DNA of 64,000 nt from Streptomyces sp. LX-29 (GCF_029541745.1 NZ_CP089746.1:7635559-7699558), one strand, 5' to 3'; shown: positions 7,530 to 16,858, counted from the stretch's first letter. Made by a program: numbers and translations. The notes: generated from the letters alone by a model not told the origin.

Positions 7530-8714
7530 CTACATGCCCAGCCAGGAACCGAACCCGGTGAACGTCTCGGGCATCGACCGCCGGGCGTGCGCCAGTCCGG
7601 TGTACGTCTCGCGCACCAGCGGGTGATAGCGCGTCTGCTGGGGAGCCACCTGGCGCGCCTTGCGCAGGCTGTCGAAGGACTCCTTGGTACGCCCCATCCA
7701 CAGCTGCGCCCGGGCCACCTCGGCGTGGTGGTGGCTCACCCGGGACGGCGGCCAGTCGTCCGGCAGGGAAAGGTCCTTGGCGGCTGCCACCGCCTCCGGG
7801 AAGAGGTCTCGCTCGGCCAGGGTGGACACCTTGTGCACACGCACGTTGGTGGGTCCGAACGCCAGCCAGTGCGTCCTGACCGCCTCGCCCGTGCGTGAGG
7901 CGATCCGCTCAGCCGCCGCCAGGTGCGCGTCCGCCGTGTCGCCGTCCTTGCTTCTCGCCGACAACACTGCTGCGCCGAGGTGCAGTTGTCCGGTCACCAC
8001 GTCGCGCTCACGGCTGGGTGGTGCCTGCTCCATGGTGGACATGCCCATCCGCACAAGCCGGTGGCCGGTCCCGTACTGGGCGGACCGCAGATACACCAGA
8101 GCGCGCATGTACTGGCGCATCCCGGAGAGCACGGGATCGGACGCGCGCTGGGCGGCCCACTCCACCCGGTCCAGTGCCACGGTGCACAGGTCGGCGTATC
8201 CGAGTTTCGCGGTGACGTCGTAGGCCGTGCGGTAGGTGCTGGCGAGGATCTGCCAGGACCGGTCCGAGCCGTCGGTGTATGCCGCGGCGGTGGCCTCGTG
8301 GACGAGCCCCGGAAGCTCGGCGGCCGCGGTCTTGAGGTCGGTGGCGCGCACGAGCGCGCACAGCCGCTCCGTGTCGCCGTGTAGTTCGTCGAGGCCGCGG
8401 GGAGCGACCTCGGGGTCAAGTCCGAGGTCGTAGACGTCGAGGGCCTCACGGATGGGCTGGATCAGACCGTCGAGCTGATCACGGCGAAGTTCCTCTATGT
8501 ACGGCTGGCCGGTGAGGTCGGAGACAGGCACGGACAAGGCGCGGGCAAGGGCGCCGATGACGGAGGGGCTGGCGGGGAGGTTCCCCTGTTCGACCTTGGT
8601 GAGCGTGCTGTAGGAGACATGGGATCTGTCCGCGAGCTCACGTTGCGTCAGGTGGCGCGTCTTGCGCGCCCTCGCGATTCGTGCGCCGGTGTGCTCTTCG
8701 ATGCCCTGTGGCAT
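7530..8714 (-). CDS. XRE-family regulator with TPR-like C-terminal domain (1)
   Basis: 394 residues from the ATG at 8714, with GGAG 6 nt upstream. Residues about 8-65 are a Cro/CI-type HTH (RARKTRHLTQRELADRSHV, STLTKVEQGNLPASP). The rest is an all-helical repeat domain typical of TPR-containing Streptomyces XRE regulators (ILASTYRTAYDVTAKLGY, HLAAAERIASRTGEAVR, ARAQLWMGRTKESFDSLRKA). It is paralogous to the next regulator through the whole length: EHTGARIA, TGQPYIEEL versus NGQPYLSEM, ALDVYDLG, and the shared ending RKARQVAPQQTRYHP. A palindrome covering its ribosome site suggests autoregulation. Confidence 0.85.
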   Translation of the reverse strand: MPQGIEEHTGARIARARKTRHLTQRELADRSHVSYSTLTKVEQGNLPASPSVIGALARALSVPVSDLTGQPYIEELRRDQLDGLIQPIREALDVYDLGLDPEVAPRGLDELHGDTERLCALVRATDLKTAAAELPGLVHEATAAAYTDGSDRSWQILASTYRTAYDVTAKLGYADLCTVALDRVEWAAQRASDPVLSGMRQYMRALVYLRSAQYGTGHRLVRMGMSTMEQAPPSRERDVVTGQLHLGAAVLSARSKDGDTADAHLAAAERIASRTGEAVRTHWLAFGPTNVRVHKVSTLAERDLFPEAVAAAKDLSLPDDWPPSRVSHHHAEVARAQLWMGRTKESFDSLRKARQVAPQQTRYHPLVRETYTGLAHARRSMPETFTGFGSWLGM

Positions 8715-8722
8715 GCTGAACT

Positions 8723-8746
8723 CCGTTCTGCTGACATTCAGAACGG
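8723..8746. promoter_or_regulatory. palindromic operator overlapping the XRE-1 ribosome site
   Basis: CCGTTCTG, 8-bp spacer, CAGAACGG: perfect 8-bp arms beginning 9 nt upstream of the XRE-1 start codon and overlapping its Shine-Dalgarno. The same motif with longer arms precedes XRE-2. A shared autoregulatory operator is inferred. Confidence 0.6.
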
Positions 8747-8805
8747 TACCCCTGGTCGGCTCCGGGGGTGGTGCGATCGGCCCCCACTCCGGTGGGGGCC
8801 GACGT
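8737..8805. repeat. 69-bp upstream block, copy A (with 11-bp-stem hairpin)
   Basis: Identical over 69 bp to 10159-10227, and still similar for about 25 bp further. Each copy lies immediately upstream of an XRE gene. It contains TCGGCCCCCAC, loop TCCG, GTGGGGGCCGA (8777-8802 here). The two proteins have diverged far more than this DNA, so it is probably conserved for regulation or kept alike by gene conversion. Confidence 0.85.
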
Positions 8806-8926
8806 GTGTCAGCCCGCGGCGGCCGGCACGTCGCGAGGGGTGGTCGGGCCGGGGTCGTCCGGGGTGGTGTCGCCCTCACGCGGCAGGGTGGCGCGGCGTC
8901 ATCCGGGGACGAGCCTTCCGGTGGCC

Positions 8927-10132
8927 CTACATGCCGACCCAGGCGGCCATGGAGGCCAGGGAGTCGGAGGCCCGGCGCTGCCGCCGGACCAGCGTGCCGA
9001 TCGTCTCCCGCATGAGCGGGTGGTACCTGGCCTGCTGGGGGGCCACCTGACGGGCCCGGCGCAGTGATCGCTCCGCAGCCGCGCCGCGGCCCATCTCCGC
9101 GTAGGCGCGACCCATCTCGATGTAGTAGCGCCCCATTCGGATCTTCGGGTGACCCGGCGGGAAGTGCAGCGCCTTGGCCTCCTTCACCGCCTCGCCCAGC
9201 TTGCCCAGCTCCACGCGGGTGGCGACGTCGAAGTGGATCACGTTGGTCCTGCCGAAGGACGTCCAGTACACGGTGGGGACGTCGCGTCCGATCTCCTCGG
9301 CGGCCTTCCGCGCGAGTTCCATGTAGCCCTTGACGTTGTCGCCGTTCTTGGCCTGGGCCGCGGCGATGGCGGAGGCCAGGTGGAGGCTGCCGGCGACGGC
9401 GAGCGCCGGCACGGATCGCGGCTCGTCGCACTGTTCGACCAGGCGGTGGCCGCGTTCGATGACCTTCAGCGACATGCGGTTGTTGCCCCGACGCAGCAGC
9501 ATGCTGCTGCGCTTGCTCAACCGGATGGCCAGCAGCAGTGGATCCTGGGCCTGTTCCGCCATCCAGCCCATGCGTTCCAGGGCGATCGAGGCGAGTTGGT
9601 GGTAGCCGAGATGGTAGGCGAATTCGTACGACACCCAGTAGCACCAGCTCAGCGAGGTGCTGGCGCGCCGCTGTTGCTGACCCGGCGGCAACAGGCTCAG
9701 CGCGGTGGTGAGCTCGCCCAGCAGGCCCGGGAGCTTGGTGCCGATGTCCTTGTACTCCGTGGCGCACGTTCCCTCGCACAGGGCGTCGACGTCGGCGACG
9801 ATCCGGTCGACGGGCCGGGGGACGATATCGGGGTCCGGACCGAGGTCGTACAGGTCCAGCGCGTCGGACAGCGGGCTGATCAGCTTGTCGAGGTGGTCCT
9901 GCTGCATCTCGGAGAGGTAGGGCTGGCCGTTGAGGACCGCCACGTCGACCTGAAGGACGCGAGCGACCGCCGCGACGAGGGTGGGAGTAGCCGGTGACAG
10001 CCCGGACTCGATCTTGGCGAGGGTGCTGCGATTGATGAAGGCCCGTTGCGCGAGCGCCGTTTGTGATAACTGGCGGATCTTCCGGTAGTCCGCGATCCGT
10101 GCGCCGGTGTGCTCGTCGATGCGCTGTGCCAT
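8927..10132 (-). CDS. XRE-family regulator with TPR-like C-terminal domain (2), TTA codon
   Basis: 401 residues from the ATG at 10132, with CGGAG 6 nt upstream. N-terminal HTH (RKIRQLSQTALAQRAFINRS, STLAKIESGLSPATP), then helical repeats (LTTALSLLPPGQQQRR, SLHLASAIAAAQAKNGD, YIEMGRAYAEMGRGAAAERS) ending in RRARQVAPQQARYHP. It is a tandem paralogue of the gene downstream. Codon 22 (minus strand 10069-10067) is TTA, rare in Streptomyces and read by the bldA tRNA, so full expression is expected only late in development. A perfect 11-bp-arm palindrome overlaps its ribosome site. Confidence 0.85.
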   Translation of the reverse strand: MAQRIDEHTGARIADYRKIRQLSQTALAQRAFINRSTLAKIESGLSPATPTLVAAVARVLQVDVAVLNGQPYLSEMQQDHLDKLISPLSDALDLYDLGPDPDIVPRPVDRIVADVDALCEGTCATEYKDIGTKLPGLLGELTTALSLLPPGQQQRRASTSLSWCYWVSYEFAYHLGYHQLASIALERMGWMAEQAQDPLLLAIRLSKRSSMLLRRGNNRMSLKVIERGHRLVEQCDEPRSVPALAVAGSLHLASAIAAAQAKNGDNVKGYMELARKAAEEIGRDVPTVYWTSFGRTNVIHFDVATRVELGKLGEAVKEAKALHFPPGHPKIRMGRYYIEMGRAYAEMGRGAAAERSLRRARQVAPQQARYHPLMRETIGTLVRRQRRASDSLASMAAWVGM

Positions 10133-10139
10133 GCTGGCT

Positions 10140-10168
10140 CCGTTCTGAACCCAAGACGTTCAGAACGG
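10140..10168. promoter_or_regulatory. palindromic operator overlapping the XRE-2 ribosome site
   Basis: CCGTTCTGAAC (10140-10150), spacer CCAAGAC, GTTCAGAACGG (10158-10168): perfect 11-bp arms. It is the extended version of the motif in front of XRE-1 and lies in the same place relative to the start codon. Confidence 0.65.
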
Positions 10169-10227
10169 TACCCCTGGTCGGCTCCGGGGGTGGTGCGATC
10201 GGCCCCCACTCCGGTGGGGGCCGACGT
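10159..10227. repeat. 69-bp upstream block, copy B (with 11-bp-stem hairpin)
   Basis: Second copy of the block at 8737-8805, exactly 1422 bp away, upstream of XRE-2 and in the divergent gap before a membrane-protein gene. Its hairpin is at 10199-10224. Because this copy follows no gene end, the hairpin is unlikely to be just a terminator. Confidence 0.85.
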
Positions 10228-10373
10228 ATGTCTGCCCGTGGCGGCCTGGCACGGCGGTCGGTGCTGAGTCCGTTCGTCTCAGCCGCGAGGACGTCGCGAG
10301 GTAGGTCCCGCGGTGGAGGTCGATCATCCGTGCGGACGACATCTCGTCGTCGTGGTCCGGCAAGGATGGAGCC

Positions 10374-10988
10374 ATGGCGATCGAGCTCTCTGTGAATGAT
10401 GCAGCGCGTCCGGCCCCGCGCCGGGCATCCCGCCTTCGGCCGGGCGCTTGGCCGGGGCTCGCTGCCGCGGTATGGGGGCTCCTGTTCGCGGTACCCAGCT
10501 TCGCCTGGGCGATGGGATTCACCTTCGGCGCGCGGACGACGGTGGCGCCGTCCCTGGTGAAGCTCGCCGAGGATCGGGTGGCGTGGTTCGTGGCCGTCTT
10601 GTGGGTGACCGGTCTTCTGAAGGTCTTCGGGGCCCTGATCGGTGTCGGCCTGACACACCGGCGCGGCGGATGGATCGGCCGTCTCACGGTGTTCTGTGGC
10701 GGCGGCGCGGCGGTGCTGCTGGTCTGGCACGGTTGTCTCTTCGTCGTGCAGGGAGTGCTGGTCGAGGTCGGGGCCCGCTCCGTCGCGCCTGACCTGGCGG
10801 GGCTGACCCGCTGGTACCTCTGCCTGTGGGGACCGTGGTTCATCGTGGGCGGTGTGGCTTTCGCCGCCGCCACCACGCGGTATGTCCGCCGACTGGATCC
10901 CCGGGGAGAGGTGCGACGTTACGGTGCGGTGGGGGCGTTGGGCGCGTTGCTCCTGTCGTCGGGGTCGATGATCACCGGGATCGGCTGA
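10374..10988 (+). CDS. integral membrane protein, DUF3995-like
   Basis: 204 residues with about five hydrophobic spans: AAVWGLLFAVPSFAWAMG, VAWFVAVLWVTGLLKVFGAL, LTVFCGGGAAVLLVWHGCLF, LWGPWFIVGGVAFAAA and VGALGALLLSSGS. The pattern VWGLLFAVPSFAWA followed by a short loop and TVAPSLV resembles DUF3995 membrane proteins of actinomycetes. Function is not known. It is divergent from XRE-2 across 240 bp that includes the duplicated block, so the regulator may control it. Confidence 0.7.
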   Translation: MAIELSVNDAARPAPRRASRLRPGAWPGLAAAVWGLLFAVPSFAWAMGFTFGARTTVAPSLVKLAEDRVAWFVAVLWVTGLLKVFGALIGVGLTHRRGGWIGRLTVFCGGGAAVLLVWHGCLFVVQGVLVEVGARSVAPDLAGLTRWYLCLWGPWFIVGGVAFAAATTRYVRRLDPRGEVRRYGAVGALGALLLSSGSMITGIG

Positions 10989-11034
10989 TGGCCGTCGCGT
11001 GGCCCAGGCCACCGCAGCAGTCGTCGGAGGGTGT

Positions 11035-11843
<809 letters not shown>

Positions 11844-11847
<4 letters not shown>

Positions 11848-13490
11848 CGGACGTCCTTGAGGCGGGCGCGCTCCAGGATGGGGCCGGTGTCGGCGCCGGG
11901 AGGCAGCGTGCCGAAGGCGTGTCCCCAGTCACCGCCGAGCCGGGAGGCGCAGAAGGCGTCCGCGACCGCCGGGTGGCTGTGGCGCACCAGCAGGCTGCCC
12001 TGGAGGACGAGGGCCATCTGCTCGGCGAGCCGGCGGGCGAGCACCTGGGCTCGCTGAGGGTCGGCGAGTTGCGGGAGCAGCTCGCGCAGCCGCGCGATCG
12101 CCGCGTCCAGTCGGGCGTCGGCGCCCGCGGCGGCGTCCACCTCGGCCAGGAAGGCGTCCCACACGCCCTCCTCACGGCCCAGCGCGCGCAGCACGTCCAG
12201 GGCGGCGACATTGCCCGAGCCCTCCCAGATGGAGAGCAGCGGCGCCTCACGGTACAGCCGCGGCATGCCGGAGTCCTCGACATAGCCGTTGCCGCCCAGG
12301 CACTCCAGCGCCTCGGCGGCGTGCGCGCTGCCCCGCTTGCACACCCAGTACTTGCTCACCGCCAGCCCCAGCCGGCGCAGCGCCGCCTCCGCCGGGTCGC
12401 CGGCCTCCGCCCGGTCCAGGGCGGTGGCCAGCCGCAGCGCGAGCGTGGTGGCCGCCTCGGACTCGATGGCCAGGTCCGCCAGGACGTTCCGCATCAGCGG
12501 CTGGTCGATCAGCTCGGCGCCGAACGCCCGCCGGTGCTCCGCGTGGTGCATCGCCTGTCGCAACCCGGCGCGCATGCCGGCGGCCGAACCGATCACGCAG
12601 TCCAGCCGGGTCATGTTGACCATCTCCACGATGGTGCGCACCCCGCGGCCGGGCTCGCCGACCCGCCAGGCGAGGGCTCCCTCGTACTCGATCTCGGAGG
12701 AGGCGTTGGAGCGGTTGCCCAGCTTGTTCTTGAGCCGCTGGAGCCGGATCGGGTTGCGCGTGCCGTCGGGCAGGACGCGCGGCACCAGGAAGCAGGTCAG
12801 CCCCTCGTCGGCCTGTGCCAGGGTCAGGAAGACGTCGCTCATCGGCGCGGAGGTGAACCACTTGTGGCCGGTGAGCGCGTAGGAGCCGTCCGGCTGGGCC
12901 TCCGCCCACGTGGTGTTGGCCCGCACGTCCGAGCCGCCCTGCTTCTCCGTCATCGACATCCCGGCGATCAGCCCGCGCTTCTCCAGCGGGGGCCGCAGCC
13001 CGAAGTCGTAGGTACGGGCTCCGAGCAGCGGCTCGTACACGGCCGCCAGGTCCGGCTGCGCGCGCAGCGCGGGGACCGCGGCGTACGTCATCGAGATCGG
13101 ACAGCCGTGGCCGGGCTCGGCCTGCGCGAAGGCGTAGAACTTGGCGGCGCGCACCAGATGCGCGCCCGCGCGGGGCTCGCTCCAGGCCGCCGCGTGCTGG
13201 CCGCTCTCGACGGCGACCGTCATCAACCGGTGGTAGGCCGGGTGGTATTCGACCTCGTCCACCCGGTGGCCGTACCGGTCGTGGGTGTGCAGCACCGGGG
13301 GGTTCTCCTCGGCCATCCGCGCCCACTCCTGCACCTCGGCGGAGCCGGCGCGCCGGCCCACCTCCCTGACCTCCGGCACACCCCACTCGGCTCCGTCCCG
13401 GCGCAGCGCCTCCAGCAGGGCGGCGTCGTCGGCGGTGCTGAAGTCGATCAGCGGCGGAGCCTGGTTGAGGACCTCGTGGGTTGCGCTCAC
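11844..13490 (-). CDS. AidB-like acyl-CoA dehydrogenase
   Basis: 548 residues, longer than ordinary acyl-CoA dehydrogenases and matching the AidB/DNA-alkylation-response subfamily. Visible motifs are MSMTEKQGGSDVRAN (FAD/substrate loop), HKWFTSAPMSD, RLKNKLGNRSNASSEIEYEG, MVNMTRLDCVIGSAAGMR and ECLGGNGYVEDSGMPRLYRE. The N-terminal 150 residues are the AidB-specific extension. It uses FAD. Its location with a crotonase and a divergent PaaX regulator points to acyl-CoA catabolism rather than DNA repair, although AidB-like proteins bind DNA. The promoter carries a perfect palindrome. Confidence 0.87.
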
Positions 13491-13536
13491 AGCGACCTCC
13501 TGGTCGGCGGGGCGGGGCGGCAGGAAGTATTACGTT

Positions 13537-13554
13537 TCCATCATGCGTGATGGA
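13537..13554. promoter_or_regulatory. palindrome in the AidB-like/PaaX divergent promoter
   Basis: TCCATCA-TGCG-TGATGGA, perfect 7-bp arms, centred between the divergent starts (13490 and 13586). Likely operator of the PaaX-type regulator next to it; the link is inference from position. Confidence 0.6.
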
Positions 13555-13585
13555 GAACTGTAAGGGATAGGGTTTCCGGGTAGCC

Positions 13586-14389
13586 ATGGAACACACCGCA
13601 TCCGGCCCCGGCGCCGGCCCCACCACCCACGGCACCGGCACCGGCTCCACTCCCGACGCCGGGCCGCTCACGTTGCGCCCGCTGACCGCGCGCTCGGTGG
13701 TGCTCAGCACCCTGCTGGGCCACCACCCACCGCAGCTCCCGGCCCGCGCGCTGGTCCGGATCGGAGCGCTGTTCGGCACCGCGGAGGGCACCATTCGCAC
13801 CGCCCTGACCCGCATGGTCGCCGCCGGCGACCTCGAACCGCACGACGGCGGCTACCGCCTCACCGCGCGGCTGCTGGCCCGCCAGGCGCGCCAGGACGAG
13901 AGCCGTGCCCCGCACACCCGGCGCTGGAGCGGCGGGTGGGAGATCGCCGTGGTCACCTCGGAGCGCCGCCCGGCCGCCGAGCGCGCGGCGCTGCGCCAGG
14001 CGATGGCCGAACTGCGCCTCGCCGAACTGCGCGAGGGCACCTGGCTGCGCCCCGACAACCTGCTGCGCCCGCACCCGCCCGTCGTCGCCGCACAGTGCAC
14101 GCTGCTGACCGGCGCTCCGCGGGACGACCCGGCCGCGCTGGCGGCGCGGCTGTGGGACCTGGACGGCTGGGCGCGGCACGCGCGGGCGCTGCTGTCGGCC
14201 CTGGACCGCGCGGACGGTCCGGCCGCGCGCTTCACGGTCGCCGCCGCGATCCTGCGCCATCTGCTGGCCGATCCGGTGCTGCCCGGTCGGCTGCTGCCCG
14301 CCGACTGGCCGGGCAGGGAACTGCGGCTGCGCTACGACGAGTTCGAGCGGGAGCTGCGGGCGCTGCTCCCCCGGCACACCGGAGGGTAG
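13586..14389 (+). CDS. PaaX-family transcriptional regulator
   Basis: 267 residues. The family represses phenylacetyl-CoA and related acyl-CoA catabolic genes and is released by an acyl-CoA ligand. Residues about 35-95 form the winged HTH (TARSVVLSTLLGHHPPQLPA, GTAEGTIRTALTRMVAAGDL, GGYRLT). The middle part (RRWSGGWEIAVVTSERRPAAE) and the C-terminal helical domain (AAAILRHLLADPVLPGRLLP) match the PaaX layout. The first 30 residues are Gly/Thr/Pro-rich and may mean a later start. Divergent from the AidB-like/crotonase operon. Confidence 0.85.
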   Translation: MEHTASGPGAGPTTHGTGTGSTPDAGPLTLRPLTARSVVLSTLLGHHPPQLPARALVRIGALFGTAEGTIRTALTRMVAAGDLEPHDGGYRLTARLLARQARQDESRAPHTRRWSGGWEIAVVTSERRPAAERAALRQAMAELRLAELREGTWLRPDNLLRPHPPVVAAQCTLLTGAPRDDPAALAARLWDLDGWARHARALLSALDRADGPAARFTVAAAILRHLLADPVLPGRLLPADWPGRELRLRYDEFERELRALLPRHTGG

Positions 14390-14416
14390 CCGGGCCGCAC
14401 GGGAGGGAGCCCCCGG

Positions 14417-15421
14417 TCAGGCCGACTCGCGCACCACCAGCTCGGTCGGGAGCACCACCGCCGGCTCCACCTCCTCGCCGCCGGCCAGCCGCAGCAGTTG
14501 GCGGGCCAGCAGCCGGCCGAGGTGGGCGATGGGCTGGCGGACGGTGGTCAGCGGCGGCTCGGTGTAGCGGGCGGGCTCGATGTCGTCGAAGCCGACCACG
14601 GCCACATCGTCGGGAACCCGGCGGCCCGCCTGGCGCAGCGCGTGCAGCGCGCCCATGGCCATCAGGTCGGAGGCGGCGAAGACCGCGTCGAGATCGGGCC
14701 GGTGGGCGAGGAGTTCGCGCATCGCGCGGGCGCCCGACTCGCGGGTGAAGTCGCCCACCGCGACGTACCGCGGCAGCTCCGCGGCCTCCATCTCGGTCCG
14801 GTAGCCGGCGAGCCGGTCGATGCCCGCCACCATGTCGCGCGGCCCGGCGACGGTGGCGACGCGGGTGCGGCCGGAGTCGAGCAGATGGTGTACGGCGGCG
14901 GCCGCACCCCGCTCGTTGTCCACCCCGACGTACGGCGGCGACTGCGGTCCCAGCAGGCGCTCGTTGCAGACGACGGGGATGCCCATCCGGGCCAGCCGGG
15001 CCGGCAGCGGGTCGGTGCCGTGCAGCGAGGCCATGATCACCCCGTCCACGTGCCGGGCCAGTGCGAAGCGTTCGATGCGCTCCCGGCTGGCCGCCGAGCG
15101 GGCCATCATCAACACCAGTTGCTTGTCGGCCTCCTCCAGCTCCTGACTCACCCCGCGCACGATTCCGGGGAAGAACTGGTCGTCGGAGAAGACCCGCCCC
15201 GCCTCCTCGGACAGCACGAGCGCGAAGGAGTCGGTGCGTTGGGTCACCAGGCTGCGCGCCGCCTGGTTGGGCACGTAGCCCAGCTCCCGTATCGCCCGAA
15301 GCACCGCCTCCCGACTGTCCTCGGCGACCTTGGGGGAGCCGTTGACGACGCGGGAGACCGTGGCGCGCGAGACGCCCGCGTACAGTGCCACGTTCTCCAG
15401 GGTCGGCCGGGTCCGGTGCAT
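14417..15421 (-). CDS. LacI-family transcriptional regulator
   Basis: 334 residues from the ATG at 15421, chosen because GAGG lies about 8 nt upstream; the earlier ATG at 15436 lacks a ribosome site. N-terminal LacI HTH and hinge (TLENVALYAGVSRATVSRVV, PNQAARSLVTQ), then a periplasmic-binding-like effector domain (DGVIMASLHGTD, VGVDNERGAAAAVHHLL, VVGFDDIEPARYTEPPLTTV). No sugar-use gene is adjacent, so it is an orphan here. Its divergent neighbour is a methyltransferase. Confidence 0.87.
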   Translation of the reverse strand: MHRTRPTLENVALYAGVSRATVSRVVNGSPKVAEDSREAVLRAIRELGYVPNQAARSLVTQRTDSFALVLSEEAGRVFSDDQFFPGIVRGVSQELEEADKQLVLMMARSAASRERIERFALARHVDGVIMASLHGTDPLPARLARMGIPVVCNERLLGPQSPPYVGVDNERGAAAAVHHLLDSGRTRVATVAGPRDMVAGIDRLAGYRTEMEAAELPRYVAVGDFTRESGARAMRELLAHRPDLDAVFAASDLMAMGALHALRQAGRRVPDDVAVVGFDDIEPARYTEPPLTTVRQPIAHLGRLLARQLLRLAGGEEVEPAVVLPTELVVRESA

Positions 15422-15600
15422 GCGCGAGTACCTCATTCGGGTGTCGTCGTACGAATGTCCTACCTGGTGGGGTGTGCGCCGTCCATGGTCGCAGCACGGT
15501 CAAGAGGCCCGGGAGCCATGGGCATAGGGCGGTCTTGCGCGTGTTTCGGAAGGGGTCTGAGACTGCGCCGTGGCCGCGTGGCGACGGATCGCGCGGTGAG

Positions 15601-15636
15601 CGCTCCGCGGACAGGCGCACGCGCGCCCGCGGAGCG
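15601..15636 (+). promoter_or_regulatory. 10-bp-arm hairpin just upstream of the methyltransferase ribosome site
   Basis: CGCTCCGCGG (15601-15610) pairs perfectly with CCGCGGAGCG (15627-15636), 13 nt before the GAGGAG ribosome site. A 5'-leader structure or protein-binding palindrome; which one cannot be told from sequence. Confidence 0.45.
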
Positions 15637-15659
15637 GCCCCCCTATTCGAGGAGAGACC

Positions 15660-16682
15660 TTGAGCAACCTACGGACGATGGCCAAGCTCGTCGGCAACCG
15701 ACAGGGCGTTCTGCTGGTGTCGCTCTGGCGGAGGGTTCTCACCCCCGTCTGCCGCGCGGCGTTCCTGACCTCGGCGGTGCACAACGGAGTGCTCCGGCTG
15801 CTGGCGGACCAGCCGCGCACCGCCGAGGAGCTGGCCCTCGCGCTCGGCGCGCCCGCCGAGGCCGGCCCTCGGCTCCGGGGCTGGCTGGACGTGGGCGTCG
15901 AGCTGGGCGAGCTGGGCCGCCGTGGCGACCGTTACCGGCTCCGCGGCCGGCTGTCCAGGGCGCTCGTCCGCCCGGGTAACGAGGCGGTGGCCGCCTCCCT
16001 GGAGCAGATGGTGAGCTACCAGATCCCGGCGCTGCTCCACGCGCCCGCCATGATCAAGGACGGCCGGCGGCTCACCCTGGGCGACATGGACGGCGAGGTC
16101 ACCGCGCGGGCGAGCCGGGTCCTGGAGCCGTTCATCGAGGCGGCCATCGAACGTGTCGTGGACCGCGGCCGACCGGTCCGGCTGCTCGACATCGGCTGCG
16201 GCACCGGCGTCTACTCACGCCACGCGGCGCGCCTCAACCCGCTGCTGACCGGGCTGGCCGTCGACCTGCAACAGGACGTGGCGGATCAGGCGGCGGCCAA
16301 CCTGGCCCGCTGGGGGCTGGCCGACCGGGTCGACACCCGCCGCGCCGACCTGCGGGAGCTGGAGCCGGGGGAGCCGTTCGACCTCGTGATGATGCACAAC
16401 AACATCTACTACTTCTCCGAGGGGGAGCGGGTCGCCGTGCTGGAGCGGGCCCGCCGGCTGCTCGCGCCCGGCGGGCGGCTGCTGTTGACCACCTCGTGCC
16501 GGGACGGGAACGTGGGGCTCCGCATCCTCAACCTCTGGTTCGACCTGGCCGACTTCGGCGGCCCGCTGCCGCACCACCACGAACTTCTCGCGCAGCTGGA
16601 GGGAGCGGGCTTCACCGAGGTCCAGGCCACCCGGCTGATGCCGGGTCAGGCGTTCCGCGCCTTCGTGGGCGTGAACGGCTGA
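15660..16682 (+). CDS. SAM-dependent methyltransferase with N-terminal dimerisation-like domain
   Basis: 340 residues from a TTG at 15660, supported by GAGGAG at a good distance. The N-terminal 110 residues look like the winged-helix/dimerisation region of O-methyltransferases (VHNGVLRLLADQPRTAEELA, YRLRGRLSRALV). The SAM-binding domain starts at VRLLDIGCGTGVYSRHAA (motif I), with DTRRADLRELEPGEPFDLV and RRLLAPGGRLLLTTSCRDG as later motifs. Substrate unknown; aromatic natural products and lipids are both possible. It stands alone, divergent from the LacI gene. Confidence 0.8.
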   Translation: MSNLRTMAKLVGNRQGVLLVSLWRRVLTPVCRAAFLTSAVHNGVLRLLADQPRTAEELALALGAPAEAGPRLRGWLDVGVELGELGRRGDRYRLRGRLSRALVRPGNEAVAASLEQMVSYQIPALLHAPAMIKDGRRLTLGDMDGEVTARASRVLEPFIEAAIERVVDRGRPVRLLDIGCGTGVYSRHAARLNPLLTGLAVDLQQDVADQAAANLARWGLADRVDTRRADLRELEPGEPFDLVMMHNNIYYFSEGERVAVLERARRLLAPGGRLLLTTSCRDGNVGLRILNLWFDLADFGGPLPHHHELLAQLEGAGFTEVQATRLMPGQAFRAFVGVNG

Positions 16683-16684
16683 TC

Positions 16685-16806
16685 GGCCCGGCGGTTGGTC
16701 GGCTGGGCTGTTGGTCGGCCCGGTGGTTGGGCGGTCCGGCGTCTGATCGCCCGGCGGTTGATCGGCCCGGTGGTTGGTCGGTTCGGCGTCTGGTCGATCC
16801 GGTGCC
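16685..16806. repeat. 16-bp intergenic minisatellite, about 7.5 copies
   Basis: Tandem units of GGCCCGGYGGTTGGTC type, each 16 bp with one 15-bp unit (16685, 16701, 16717, 16733, 16749, 16764, 16780, 16796). They begin 3 bp after the methyltransferase stop and fill the gap before the convergent oxygenase. The unit length is not a multiple of three, so it is non-coding. Confidence 0.85.
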
Positions 16807-16858
16807 GAGCGTGGTGAGGGTGCCGCCGGAAGCCGTCTCGTACCGCCGCAGACCGGCG

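Noticed and set aside
8777..8802. Leader hairpin as a plain terminator of XRE-2
   Set aside because: An identical hairpin at 10199-10224 follows no gene end, so the element is tied to gene starts.
7530..11012. A 1160-codon open minus-strand frame covering both XRE regions
   Set aside because: Only the last 394 codons have protein character. The rest is the out-of-frame shadow of XRE-2 and the leader, common in high-GC DNA.
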